Source: ZYF759 sp046297455 (lineage in GTDB: Bacteria; Pseudomonadota; Alphaproteobacteria; Rhizobiales; Rhizobiaceae). From it: a stretch of 64,000 bases of DNA. This document shows, one piece after another, positions 25,463 through 35,195 of the stretch. Below the pieces are notes generated by a model. The model was not told where the DNA came from, searched no databases, and saw only the letters and a list, made by a program, of their open reading frames with translations. The stretch is from contig JBKBIT010000004.1 of NCBI GenBank assembly GCA_046297455.1, positions 1 to 64,000 on the forward strand, in the 5' to 3' direction. A program made the position numbers and the translations under genes. Position 1 is the first letter of the stretch; each line of letters begins with the position of its first letter.

Positions 25463-26947
25463 ATGAAACAAGACGAGATCGATGCGCTGCGAAGCCAGCC
25501 GGTCGAGCCGGGCCGCCTGTTCATCGGCGGCGAATGGGAACCGGCGGCTAATGGCGCCAGTCTCGACGTAATCTCGCCGATCGACGGAAGCCGCCTCACC
25601 ACGATCGCCGAGGCCGGTGCCGGTGATGTCGACCGCGCCGTCGCGTCGGCGCGCGCCGCGTTCGACCGAGGCGCCTGGTCGCGGGCGGCGCCCGCCGAGC
25701 GCCGCAAGGTGCTTCTGCGCATCGCCGACCTTATCGAGAGGCACGCGCTGGAACTCGCGGTGCTCGGTGTGCGCGACAACGGCACCGAGATCGCGATGGC
25801 GCTAAAGGCCGAGCCTGGAAGCGCGGCCGGCACCTTCCGCTACTATGCCGAAGCCATCGACAAGCTCTATGGCGAGATCGCGCCCACGGCGGAGAACGTT
25901 CTCGGCCTGATCCACCGCGAGCCCGTGGGGGTCGTAGGCGCCATCGTGCCGTGGAACTTTCCGCTAATGATCGGGGCATGGAAGATCGCGCCGGCGCTCG
26001 CGGCCGGCAATTCGGTGGTGCTGAAGCCGGCCGAGACCGCATCGCTGTCGCTTCTGCGCCTCGCCGAGCTTTGCACCGAGGCGGGACTTCCCGAAGGCGT
26101 CCTCAATGTCGTCACCGGCAGGGGAGCGGTCGCGGGCGAAGCGCTCGGCCTGCACATGGATGTCGACGTCATCTCCTTCACCGGTTCGGGTGGTGTCGGG
26201 CGGCGCCTGCTCGAATATTCCGCCCGCTCCAATCTCAAGCGCGTCTATCTGGAACTCGGCGGCAAGTCGCCCAACATCGTCTTTGCCGACGCGCCGGATC
26301 TCGACCAGGCGGCGAAGGTGGCCGCCTTCGGCATCTTCCGCAATTCGGGTCAGGTCTGCGTTGCCGGCTCACGCCTGCTGGTCGAAAAGTCGATCCATGA
26401 GAGTTTCATGGAGAAGGTCGCGGCGATCGCTTCGAGAATCAAGGTGGGAGACCCGCTCGACCTGGCGACGGAAGCCGGCGCCATCAACAGCGCCGAGCAA
26501 CTGGCGAAGAACCTCGCCCATGTCGAGAAGGCCAGTTCCGAGGGCGCGGTGCTCAAGACGGGCGGCCGGCGCATCCTCGAGGAAAGCGGCGGCTATTACA
26601 TGGAGCCGACCATCTTCGACGGCTTGCGGCCAGAGATGACGCTGGCGCGCGAGGAAGTGTTCGGGCCCATACTGGGCGCGATCCCTTTCGAGGACGAGGC
26701 CGACGTGGTGAAGATCGCCAATTCCACCGTCTATGGGCTTGCCTCGGCCGTGTGGACCTCGAACCTGTCGCGCGCCCACCGCATGGTCCGCGCCGTCAAA
26801 GCAGGCGTGGTGCACGTAAACACCTATGGCGGTGCCGACATCACCGTGCCGCTCGGCGGCGTAAAGCAATCTGGCAACGGACACGACAAGTCATTGCACG
26901 CGCTCGACAAATATGTCGACCTGAAAACGGCATGGATACACCTGTGA
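25463..26947 (+). CDS. NAD(P)-dependent aldehyde dehydrogenase
   Basis: This 494-residue ALDH-superfamily enzyme has the cofactor and catalytic signatures PWNFPLMIGAWKIAPALAAG, the general-base glutamate in LELGGKSPNIV, the nucleophile in NSGQVCVAGSR, and EEVFGPILGAIPF. It oxidises an aldehyde to the acid in the cytoplasm. It begins one base after the tctA stop, so it is in the transporter operon and may act on the imported compound or its transamination product. The exact substrate is unknown; betaine-, gamma-aminobutyr- or other aldehydes are typical. Confidence 0.9.
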   Translation: MKQDEIDALRSQPVEPGRLFIGGEWEPAANGASLDVISPIDGSRLTTIAEAGAGDVDRAVASARAAFDRGAWSRAAPAERRKVLLRIADLIERHALELAVLGVRDNGTEIAMALKAEPGSAAGTFRYYAEAIDKLYGEIAPTAENVLGLIHREPVGVVGAIVPWNFPLMIGAWKIAPALAAGNSVVLKPAETASLSLLRLAELCTEAGLPEGVLNVVTGRGAVAGEALGLHMDVDVISFTGSGGVGRRLLEYSARSNLKRVYLELGGKSPNIVFADAPDLDQAAKVAAFGIFRNSGQVCVAGSRLLVEKSIHESFMEKVAAIASRIKVGDPLDLATEAGAINSAEQLAKNLAHVEKASSEGAVLKTGGRRILEESGGYYMEPTIFDGLRPEMTLAREEVFGPILGAIPFEDEADVVKIANSTVYGLASAVWTSNLSRAHRMVRAVKAGVVHVNTYGGADITVPLGGVKQSGNGHDKSLHALDKYVDLKTAWIHL

Positions 26948-26993
26948 AGGCGCCCGCCGGCATCACGAACGTCCATCCAACCGGAGCAGCCCC

Positions 26994-28238
26994 ATGAGCG
27001 AACCGAAGACGATATTGGTCATCGGAACCTACGACACCAAGTCGGACGAACTGAATTATCTCCGTTCCCGGATCGAAGCAGAGGGTGGCAGGACGCTGAC
27101 CATGGATGTCAGCGTGCTTGGGGACCCGCCAGAGCCAACCGACATTTCCAAGCACGAGGTCGCCGAGGCCGCTGGTTCGTCGATCGAGGCCGCTGTCGCA
27201 TCCGGCGACGAAAATACCGCCATGCAGATCATGGCGGCTGGTGCGTCTACGCTGACGCACCAGCTACACGCGGAGGGCCGCGTGGACGGCATGATCGCAA
27301 TGGGCGGGTCGATGGGGACGGATCTCGCGCTCGACTGTGCCCGGTCCCTGCCCATGGGCGTGCCGAAATACATCATCTCTACGATCGCGTTCTCGCCGCT
27401 GATCCCGGCCGAGCGGCTAGCGGCCGACATCCAGATGATCCTGTGGGCGGGCGGGCTCTACGGGCTCAACGCGGTCTGCCGGTCGTCGCTCAGCCAGGCG
27501 GCGGGGGCGGTGCTGGGTGCCGCCCGCGCGGTCGCCCCTCCTCGGAGCGACCGGCCCGTCGTCGGCATCACCAGCATGGGCACCTCATGCCTCTCATATG
27601 TCAAACCACTCAAGCCGGCGCTGGAGGAGCGCGGCTTCGAGGTTGCCATCTTCCACGCCACGGGCATGGGCGGCATGGCCTTCGAGAACCTTGCCGCCGA
27701 GGGTGCCTTCGCGGCGGTGATGGATTTCGCCCCGCAGGAGCTCGCCAACTGGATGTTCGGCTCTGATGTCAGCAGCGGGCCGGAGCGAATGCGGAAGGCC
27801 GGGCGCGCCGGCATCCCGCAGATCGTCGCGCCGGGCTGCATGGACCTGATCGACTTCCCCGCCGGCCAACCGCTTCCGCCGCGCTTTGAGGGTCGGCCGT
27901 TCCATGCCCATAACAGGCTGCTGGTCTCGGCCGTGCTCGACCAGGAAGAAAGGCGCGAGGCGGCGAGAGAGATCGGACGGCGACTGGCGGAGGCCAATGC
28001 CCCTGCCCATGTCATCCTGCCGAACAAGGGGATCGAGGAGTGGGACAAGCCGGACGGGCCCGCCCATGATCCGGAGGGCCTGTCGGCCTTTCTGGAAGAA
28101 ATGCGCGCGGCGATTCGGCCGCCGGTCGCACTCACGGAGATCGATGCGCATATCAACGACCAGGCCTTTGCCGACGCTGCGCTCGCAATCTTCGATGGCT
28201 GGATTGCGGACGGCACCATCGGGCAGGCCAGGCGATAG
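26994..28238 (+). CDS. Tm-1-like ATP-binding domain protein (UPF0261)
   Basis: This 414-residue protein has two domains: an N-terminal Tm-1-type ATP-binding domain (ILVIGTYDTKSDELNYL, then GRVDGMIAMGGSMGTDL) and a C-terminal TIM-barrel-like domain (VVGITSMGTSCLSYVKPL, VAIFHATGMGGMAFENLA, ending in a beta-lactone-type LPNKGIEEWD segment). Members are found in catabolic operons; the reaction is not established. It is 46 bases from the ALDH and is the last gene of the tct operon. Confidence 0.85.
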   Translation: MSEPKTILVIGTYDTKSDELNYLRSRIEAEGGRTLTMDVSVLGDPPEPTDISKHEVAEAAGSSIEAAVASGDENTAMQIMAAGASTLTHQLHAEGRVDGMIAMGGSMGTDLALDCARSLPMGVPKYIISTIAFSPLIPAERLAADIQMILWAGGLYGLNAVCRSSLSQAAGAVLGAARAVAPPRSDRPVVGITSMGTSCLSYVKPLKPALEERGFEVAIFHATGMGGMAFENLAAEGAFAAVMDFAPQELANWMFGSDVSSGPERMRKAGRAGIPQIVAPGCMDLIDFPAGQPLPPRFEGRPFHAHNRLLVSAVLDQEERREAAREIGRRLAEANAPAHVILPNKGIEEWDKPDGPAHDPEGLSAFLEEMRAAIRPPVALTEIDAHINDQAFADAALAIFDGWIADGTIGQARR

Positions 28239-28627
28239 GGGTAAACATTTTCGAAGATGGTGGGGCCGAACTCCAAGACCCTCCCACCCTTCAAGGGCCG
28301 GAAATGTGGGGGCTTGAGGCGCATGAAGTCCTGGCTCTCCTGAGGAAGAGAGAGAGCTTACCCAGACGCATCGATGCCACCGACCAAGAAGCGGTCATAC
28401 CAGCGATTGAAAGTGGAACGCGAAATGCCGAGCTCGTCCAGCGTTCACCAGACCGACAGGTGCGACCGCTCGACCAGCCGGATGATCTCGAGCTTCTCGG
28501 ATGCAGGATATCTGATGCCTCGTCTCCCCTATCCGCGCTGACGTCGGGCAGGCCGACGGCCCATCATCTTATCAAGACGGGCGGACAGGTTTGCATAGAC
28601 CTCCGCTCGCGTGGCCAATTCAGGTGA
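28239..28627. other. Intergenic decay zone containing an insertion-sequence relic
   Basis: These 389 bases separate the tct operon from the reverse-strand D-threonine aldolase-like gene. The only recognisable content is the reverse-strand IS3-type fragment listed separately. No complete gene and no strong terminator were seen. Confidence 0.55.
28365..28530 (-). pseudogene. IS3-type transposase OrfA fragment
   Basis: Read on the reverse strand the frame gives RYPASEKLEIIRLVERSHLS, a stop codon, then TLDELGISRSTFNRWYDRF and VGGIDASG before another stop. This is the helix-turn-helix N-terminus of an IS3-family-like transposase OrfA, with an internal TGA and no downstream integrase part. No flanking inverted repeats were recognised, so only a relic remains. 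Confidence 0.6.
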
Positions 28628-29809
28628 TCACGCGCACACAGCCCCGCCGGCGTTCGAACGCGCGTGGATGGAGAGCAACTGCGAAGGCTGTCCTTGCCTG
28701 AGAAGGTGCAGGCCACTAGAGAGATTGGCCACTGGGCAGGAGTGATTGGGTAGAATCAGTACCGGCGTGCCGACTTTCAGGGTCCGGCCGTCCAGTGGAA
28801 TAAAGGCGTGCTCTTCAGACAGCTTCTCGATGGCGAAGGGCCGCGCGTCGTTATGCAGCCAGACCTCCCCGTAGCTTCCAGCAGTCGCCGATCCATGCGC
28901 GCCAAGATCAGACGACAGCGTTTTCGAGCCGACATTGGCGATAGCGTAGCGGGTGTTCGCAGAAACGATCCGCGCAGATACACCGAGTGCCAAGTCGTTG
29001 CGGCTGGCGATGCCTAACCGTACCGCAGTCAGGTCGAGGAAGGCGTAGTTTCCAGGACGCACCTCGTCCACGCCATCAAAGCCAGCATTGGCTAGCAGCG
29101 TCGGCGTGCTACCCACCGACACGTCTGGAACGGGGATGCCGTTACCTTCCAATCGCTCGCGTAGCGCCACCATGAGACTAAGTTCTTGCTGCGCCACAAT
29201 CCGGATACCGTCTGGATTCCTCGCCCCATAAGCCTGTCCGGCGTGCGAAAGCAGCCCGGCAAAGCGGAGGTGGGGATGATCCGAGATGGCGCGTGCAAGG
29301 TGAAGTGCCGCGTCGCCCTGCGGGTCCACCCCACAGCGGTGGAGACCGACATCGACCTTGATGAAAACGGACAGCGCACGGCCCGCAAACTGCGACGCTT
29401 GACCCAGTGCCGCAACACCGACGCCGCTGTCGGCGACGAAACGGATTTCGCCCTCACCGCACTGTTCGACAAGGGGGCGGATCTCGCATTCGTCGATGGT
29501 CGGATAGGCGAGCGTCACCGGGCCAAGGCCGTTTGCCAGCAGCATCGCGACCTCGTTGGGTCGCGCCGCCGTGAACCCGGAAGCGCCGGCTTCACGCTGC
29601 ATTCGGGCGATTGCCACGGATTTGTGTGTCTTGACGTGCGGGTACAGCGCGACTTTGCCCGCCGTGATCTCGCTCATTCGCGCGATGTTGGCATCGAGAA
29701 CAGCCGCGTCGATCACCACCTGCGGCGCAAGCAAGTCCTCAAAGCCCGGAAACCGGCTGGTCAGGTCGAGCGGCTGCGACGCTTGGGAAAGGGGAGGCGT
29801 GGCGTTCAT
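28628..29809 (-). CDS. D-threonine aldolase / D-serine dehydratase-like PLP enzyme (fold type III)
   Basis: This 393-residue protein has the alanine racemase-like barrel with the PLP lysine in YPHVKTHKS (Lys60), VFIKVDVGLHRCGV and FAGLLSHAGQAYG. The C-terminal domain carries the metal-binding His and Cys in LPNHSCPVANL. Members cleave D-threonine or other D-beta-hydroxy amino acids, or dehydrate D-serine. Start ATG at 29809 shares a base with the stop codon region of the upstream adenine deaminase-like gene, so the two are coupled. A D-amino acid substrate fits the D-carbamoylase remnant nearby, but this is inference. Confidence 0.85.
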   Translation of the reverse strand: MNATPPLSQASQPLDLTSRFPGFEDLLAPQVVIDAAVLDANIARMSEITAGKVALYPHVKTHKSVAIARMQREAGASGFTAARPNEVAMLLANGLGPVTLAYPTIDECEIRPLVEQCGEGEIRFVADSGVGVAALGQASQFAGRALSVFIKVDVGLHRCGVDPQGDAALHLARAISDHPHLRFAGLLSHAGQAYGARNPDGIRIVAQQELSLMVALRERLEGNGIPVPDVSVGSTPTLLANAGFDGVDEVRPGNYAFLDLTAVRLGIASRNDLALGVSARIVSANTRYAIANVGSKTLSSDLGAHGSATAGSYGEVWLHNDARPFAIEKLSEEHAFIPLDGRTLKVGTPVLILPNHSCPVANLSSGLHLLRQGQPSQLLSIHARSNAGGAVCA

Positions 29810-31674
29810 CAGAAGACGACCGGATGAGTCTTGCCGTTCTGCACGTTGACCAGCCCCTGTGGCGCGTGATCGCTCGGTGCGACGAGCACCCAGCGCCACG
29901 GCGCGCAGGTGAGCGTGGCGAAGGCGAGCCGTTCGGGAAAACCAGGCGACCAGCGTGGCTGGAACGTCGGCTCGTACATCCAATCGATCTTCCCGCCTTC
30001 GCCGTAGAGATGCTCCATCTCTTCGTGCAGCGCCTCGGCTGGACGGCACGACATCAGGCCGGCAATCTCGTAGCGGACGCGCGCGACCACTTCGCCGCCG
30101 GTGACCAGCGCCCAGCCGCCGTCATTGTCGGCGACAGCGTTGACGGCCATCGCCATCGCTTCGTCTGAAGACCCGACGCACCAGATGTTATGCTTGTCAT
30201 GCGCCATCGAGCAGGCAAGCGCGGTGTCGGGCGTACGTGGCCCGCAGCCGAGCCAGAACATCTTCGAGACCGCGCCGGTGCCCGAAAACCGGTCAATGAT
30301 CGAGAATTTGGTGATGTTGCGGGTCTCGTCGCGCTGGACGAGGCCGTCCTTCACGGGGAGTTCAAAGGTGAGAAAATCGTCCGTCCAGTGGAACGGGCGC
30401 AGCACCGCCGCCTGCATTGTGTCGCGACCGGGTTCCGCCGAAATCGCGAAGTCGCTGGCCGAAAGATGCCTACCGATATTGATCGTGTTAGTCGCCCATT
30501 CCGGCCAGTCGATCTTCGGCACGTCTGGCAGATAGGTCTTGCCATCCGAAACCTGCCTGCCGTCCGCCCAGACCTTGGCGATCTCGAATTCCTGCACATC
30601 GGACAGAAGCACGATGTCGGCATAGCGGCCGGGGGCGATCGAGCCGACCCATGGCGTCAGCCGCATATGGCGCGCGGGGTTGATCGTCACGCACTGGATG
30701 GCGATTTCGGGCGCGAGGCCGGCCTTGATGGCAAGGCGGACATTGTGATCGGTCGCACCGAGCTTCAGTGTGTCGGAGGCGCTACGGTCGTCGGTGGTGA
30801 GCGCGATCTGCGACCAGTCGGCGAGGCCCTTCTCAAGCAGCCCCGCGATGACTTCCGGCAGACTGTGCGGGCGCAGCTCCATGAACAGGCCGCGCGTCAG
30901 CTTGTCCCAGAACTCCTCGACGGACCATGCTTCGTGATCGGAGGACAGGCCGGCCGCCGCGAACGCGTTGATAGTCGGGATGTCGCGGATGCCGGCGGCA
31001 TGACCCTCGACGACGCCGCGCTGCTCGAAGGTCGCACGGATCATGCCCCAGAGACGATCGTAGGACGGATTTTCCGGATTCCAGACGGCGGGCCAGTCCA
31101 TCACCTCGTCTAGACCTGCCGTCATCAGGCTCTGACGGAGGAAATCGCGCTGCGCGTCGTAGCCGAGCCAGCCGCCGCCATGCTCGTAGCCGGTAGGCGG
31201 CACCGCCGAGCCTGGCAGCGGGAAGATCTTCAACGGCGAACCGGCGGCGCGCGCCTTCAGCCAGAATTCCAGCGTTTTCGCGCCATTGACGTTGGAAAAT
31301 TCGTGGCTTGCCTCGCAGGTCCAGGTGTTGCCGCGCGGAAGCACCAGCGCAGCTTCCCATTCGGGCGTCAGATGCGAGCTTTCGATGTGCTTGTGGACTT
31401 CGCCAAGGCCGGGCACGGCGGAAAGATCAGGCTCGTGAACGCGAGTCTTGATCTCGCCCGGATAGCTGCCTGCGTCACCGACATAGGCGATGCGACGTCC
31501 CTTGATGACGATCTCCTGATCCTCACGCCATGTCCGTGTCGACACGTCGAGCAGACGGCCGACGCGCAGCGCGACATCCGCCGGGCGCTTGCCAAGCGCA
31601 ACGAGCGTCAGATTTTGACGGATCGCGATTTCATCGGTCGGATCGAGCGAGATGTCTTCGGGAAGCGTGTTCAT
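29809..31674 (-). CDS. Adenine deaminase-like amidohydrolase
   Basis: This 621-residue metal-dependent hydrolase has the adenine deaminase (Ade) layout. The first metal histidines are in GLGEVHKHIESSH (His94, His96), with HAAGIRDIPTINAF, and the barrel region with SSDHEAWSVEE and LTTDDRSASDTL, followed by TINPARHMRLTPWVGSIAPGRYADIVLLSD. Canonical Ade has PGFIDxHxHIES; here GLGEVHKHIES replaces the usual aspartate, so another purine-like or amide substrate is possible. The C-terminal Ade domain is present. The 5' end overlaps the XRE-cupin gene by 44 bases. Confidence 0.8.
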   Translation of the reverse strand: MNTLPEDISLDPTDEIAIRQNLTLVALGKRPADVALRVGRLLDVSTRTWREDQEIVIKGRRIAYVGDAGSYPGEIKTRVHEPDLSAVPGLGEVHKHIESSHLTPEWEAALVLPRGNTWTCEASHEFSNVNGAKTLEFWLKARAAGSPLKIFPLPGSAVPPTGYEHGGGWLGYDAQRDFLRQSLMTAGLDEVMDWPAVWNPENPSYDRLWGMIRATFEQRGVVEGHAAGIRDIPTINAFAAAGLSSDHEAWSVEEFWDKLTRGLFMELRPHSLPEVIAGLLEKGLADWSQIALTTDDRSASDTLKLGATDHNVRLAIKAGLAPEIAIQCVTINPARHMRLTPWVGSIAPGRYADIVLLSDVQEFEIAKVWADGRQVSDGKTYLPDVPKIDWPEWATNTINIGRHLSASDFAISAEPGRDTMQAAVLRPFHWTDDFLTFELPVKDGLVQRDETRNITKFSIIDRFSGTGAVSKMFWLGCGPRTPDTALACSMAHDKHNIWCVGSSDEAMAMAVNAVADNDGGWALVTGGEVVARVRYEIAGLMSCRPAEALHEEMEHLYGEGGKIDWMYEPTFQPRWSPGFPERLAFATLTCAPWRWVLVAPSDHAPQGLVNVQNGKTHPVVF

Positions 31675-32326
31675 TTTGCGGGGATGTCTCCGACGTTGGT
31701 GGCGTGCCGAGATCGCCGCGTCCGACGAGGCATACGGACAGGATCCGGGCGGGACGGTCGCTCAGCGACGGAAAGCCGTGCGCGGACGAGCCGTCGAAAT
31801 GGATCGAGTCGCCCTGCGACAGCGTGAGCGGCGAATAGGGTTCCATGTGAAAGACGACATCGCCTTCCAGCACATAGACGAATTCCTCGCCACGATGCGC
31901 CGAGCGGACCGGTGCGGCATTTTGCGAGCGATACGGAATCTCGATGACCATTGGTTGCAGCGATTTGGCCGCGAGGTCGGTGGCAAGCGCTTCGTAGACG
32001 CCCATTTCCGTCGCGTAGTGCGGGCCCTGACCCGCGCGCGTCACAACGCGGGCCGCGCTGGCGAACTGCTCGCCGGGCTGACCCAGGAAATCGACGAAGT
32101 CGATTCCGAGACCTTCTGCGAGCCTCACTAGAACGCTGTAGGCGGGAGAGGTCTGGTTATTCTCGATCTTCGACAGCGCCGAGATCGAAACGCCGGTGCG
32201 CCTGGATACTTCAGCCAACGTCCATTTGTTTTCGAAGCGCAGGCGCGCAAGCATCTTCCCAACCGGACTGGCGGCCGGACGTTCGGGGAGCGGTCTGGTC
32301 TCTTCAGCCACGAGACTTTCCTTCAT
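31631..32326 (-). CDS. XRE-family regulator with C-terminal cupin sensor
   Basis: This 231-residue protein has an N-terminal helix-turn-helix (VGKMLARLRFENKWTLAEVS, then SISALSKIENNQTSPAYSVL) and a C-terminal cupin barrel (RSAHRGEEFVYVLEGDVVFHM, LSQGDSIHFDGSSAHGF). Such regulators sense amines or amino acids and often control polyamine or D-amino acid catabolism. ATG at 32326 is chosen ahead of the HTH; the frame is open to 32452. It is upstream of, and overlaps, the adenine deaminase-like gene. An 83-base piece of a paralogue of this gene lies at 46805-46886. Confidence 0.87.
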   Translation of the reverse strand: MKESLVAEETRPLPERPAASPVGKMLARLRFENKWTLAEVSRRTGVSISALSKIENNQTSPAYSVLVRLAEGLGIDFVDFLGQPGEQFASAARVVTRAGQGPHYATEMGVYEALATDLAAKSLQPMVIEIPYRSQNAAPVRSAHRGEEFVYVLEGDVVFHMEPYSPLTLSQGDSIHFDGSSAHGFPSLSDRPARILSVCLVGRGDLGTPPTSETSPQNEHASRRHLARSDR

Positions 32327-32342
32327 GCTCGTTATCCAAACC

Positions 32343-33390
<1,048 letters not shown>

Positions 33391-33567
33391 CATTGTCTAA
33401 CGGACCGGCAGCCCGAAGAGTCACCCGGCATTGCAACCGGCTCCTCGCAACGAGGGTTTCGGGGCCGTTTCGGATGGTCTGACTGTGGGGAATGCTCCGC
33501 GCGGTTCACTGCCGTACGCAGTCGGACCACCAAGCAGAATCTGCCCGGTCCGAAGTGATGTCACAAC

Positions 33568-34377
33568 TCACACAATGTCGGCCAGGCCGGCAGAGATAGC
33601 GGCCACGGTTTCGCGGACCTTCTCCGAATAGATGCGGTGGCTTTCCTCGTCGTAGCGGTAGATTGGTATGCTCAAGCTTACGCCACCGACCGGCAGGCCC
33701 GATCTGTCGACAATCGCACCCCCAAAACACCTGATGTCGGGCTCATTTTCCTCGTTGTCGTAGGAATAGCCCCTCAGGCGGGTGCGTTCGATCTCTTCCA
33801 GAAGCGCGTCCACATGCGTGATGGTGTGCGGTGTGCGCGGCCGCATGTCGAGAGAAGATACGATCTTGCGCAGCCGATCTTCCGGCAGGGCCGCCAGATA
33901 GGCCTTTCCAACCGAGGTCGAATACAGTTCGACCCGGGTCCCGATGCGCGAGGTCATCCGCACTGTACGGGGGCTTTCCAGCTTGTCGATATAGACCATC
34001 CCGGTACCACTCGGCACAGCAAGGTGGACCGTCTCGCCGGTAGCATTGCGTAGGGCCTCGATGTAGTCGCGCGCCGCCGAGCGCAGGTCCGAAGTCTCCC
34101 AGCTTTTTGAGGCAAGATGGATGAGACGGTGCCCGAGCTGATAGGTGCCCTGGTCCCGCGTCTCCGAGATTAGACCCTCGGCAACCAAGGCCATGACGAT
34201 GCGATAGACCGTGCCCCGCGGGTAGGGGAGGAGCTTCGTCAGCTTGACGATGTCGAGCTTGCCCGGGTCGTCGGCGATCGCCTGCAGGACGACCATGAAC
34301 TTCGAGAAGGACGCTGTGCCCTTCACCTGCTGCATTCCGGCATTGGGGCCACTGCGCGGTTGTTCGTCTTCGGCCAT
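33568..34377 (-). CDS. IclR-family transcriptional regulator
   Basis: This 269-residue regulator has a winged helix (LDIVKLTKLLPYPRGTVYRIV) near residues 40-60 and the IclR effector domain (GETVHLAVPSGTGMVYIDKL, YSTSVGKAYLAAL, CFGGAIVDRSGLPVGGVSLS). It diverges from a cupin gene that heads an ABC transporter and dehydrogenase cluster. The shared 170-base gap contains a clear palindromic operator (34426-34456), which supports local control. ATG at 34377 has GAAGGA upstream; an N-terminal extension to 34587 is unlikely because it would cover the operator. Confidence 0.88.
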   Translation of the reverse strand: MAEDEQPRSGPNAGMQQVKGTASFSKFMVVLQAIADDPGKLDIVKLTKLLPYPRGTVYRIVMALVAEGLISETRDQGTYQLGHRLIHLASKSWETSDLRSAARDYIEALRNATGETVHLAVPSGTGMVYIDKLESPRTVRMTSRIGTRVELYSTSVGKAYLAALPEDRLRKIVSSLDMRPRTPHTITHVDALLEEIERTRLRGYSYDNEENEPDIRCFGGAIVDRSGLPVGGVSLSIPIYRYDEESHRIYSEKVRETVAAISAGLADIV

Positions 34378-34425
34378 CAGCGTTCCTTCGATCCGTGCTT
34401 GACAAGCTGCAGGGCGCGTGTCGAT

Positions 34426-34456
34426 AATGTGGGCAAGTTGACCACAATGTGGACAA
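34426..34456. promoter_or_regulatory. Operator between the IclR gene and the cupin-ABC cluster
   Basis: TTGACCACA-A-TGTGGACAA (34438-34456) is a palindrome with one mismatch. Its right half, AATGTGGACAA (34446-34456), recurs as AATGTGGGCAA at 34426-34436, exactly 20 bases away, or two helical turns. Repeated half-sites on one DNA face in a divergent gap fit binding by the IclR regulator encoded alongside. Confidence 0.6.
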
Positions 34457-34546
34457 CCGGTCAAATCCATCCTCTTTCGATACATCATTACACGTATGCA
34501 TCGAAGGGTCGCTAGTTCAGCGGGGTGGGGCTTTGGGAGGAGCACC

Positions 34547-35086
34547 ATGACCGACGAAAAACCGCAGGATGCCCCTGCAAGCGACAAATGGCTTCCCTAC
34601 CGGAAGCCGCAGCCGGTCGAATCTCCGCCGGAACTCGTGATCCCCGACGCCGTCCCCAGGGACGAGCGAGTTTGGGTGCCGGTGGAAGAGAATGTCTGGT
34701 TCCGCCCGCTTCTGATGAGCGCCTCTCGCGGCTACTGGATGAATCTTCTCAAGGTCCGGAAATCCGGTGTGCTTTCGCGCCACAGGCACCCCCAGCCGGT
34801 TCATGGCTACGTGATCAAGGGCGAATGGCGCTATCTTGAACATGACTGGGTCGCCCGCGAAGGCGGCTATGTGTACGAGGCGCCGGGCGAGACCCACACG
34901 CTTGTCGTCGACGAGCATGTCGAGGAGATGATCACGCTGTTCCAGGTCAACGGCGCGATGATTTACGTCGATCCGGACGGCAATACCGTGGGCTATGACG
35001 ACGTCTTCACCCGAATCGACAAATGCCGCGCACACTATGCCGGCAACGGGCTCGGAAGCTCTTTCATCGATCAGTTCATCCGGTAG
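34547..35086 (+). CDS. Cupin-domain protein related to 2,4'-dihydroxyacetophenone dioxygenase
   Basis: This 179-residue cytoplasmic protein has a double-stranded beta-helix with the metal-binding cupin motif HRHPQPVHGYVIKGEW near residues 80-95 and EAPGETHTLVVDE. It resembles iron-dependent 2,4'-dihydroxyacetophenone dioxygenase-type cupins, which cleave ketone C-C bonds, but the substrate is not established. GGGAGGAG precedes the ATG. It is the first gene after the IclR operator and is followed by ABC permeases. Confidence 0.75.
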   Translation: MTDEKPQDAPASDKWLPYRKPQPVESPPELVIPDAVPRDERVWVPVEENVWFRPLLMSASRGYWMNLLKVRKSGVLSRHRHPQPVHGYVIKGEWRYLEHDWVAREGGYVYEAPGETHTLVVDEHVEEMITLFQVNGAMIYVDPDGNTVGYDDVFTRIDKCRAHYAGNGLGSSFIDQFIR

Positions 35087-35195
35087 CGACCGCAGCAGGC
35101 GGGCGGTGTGAAGTGGAGCCGGGGAGGGGAAAATGACGGGGAGGAAGCAGGTTCGATGAATCAAAGAGCCGCGTACCAGTCGACGCGACACCGCG

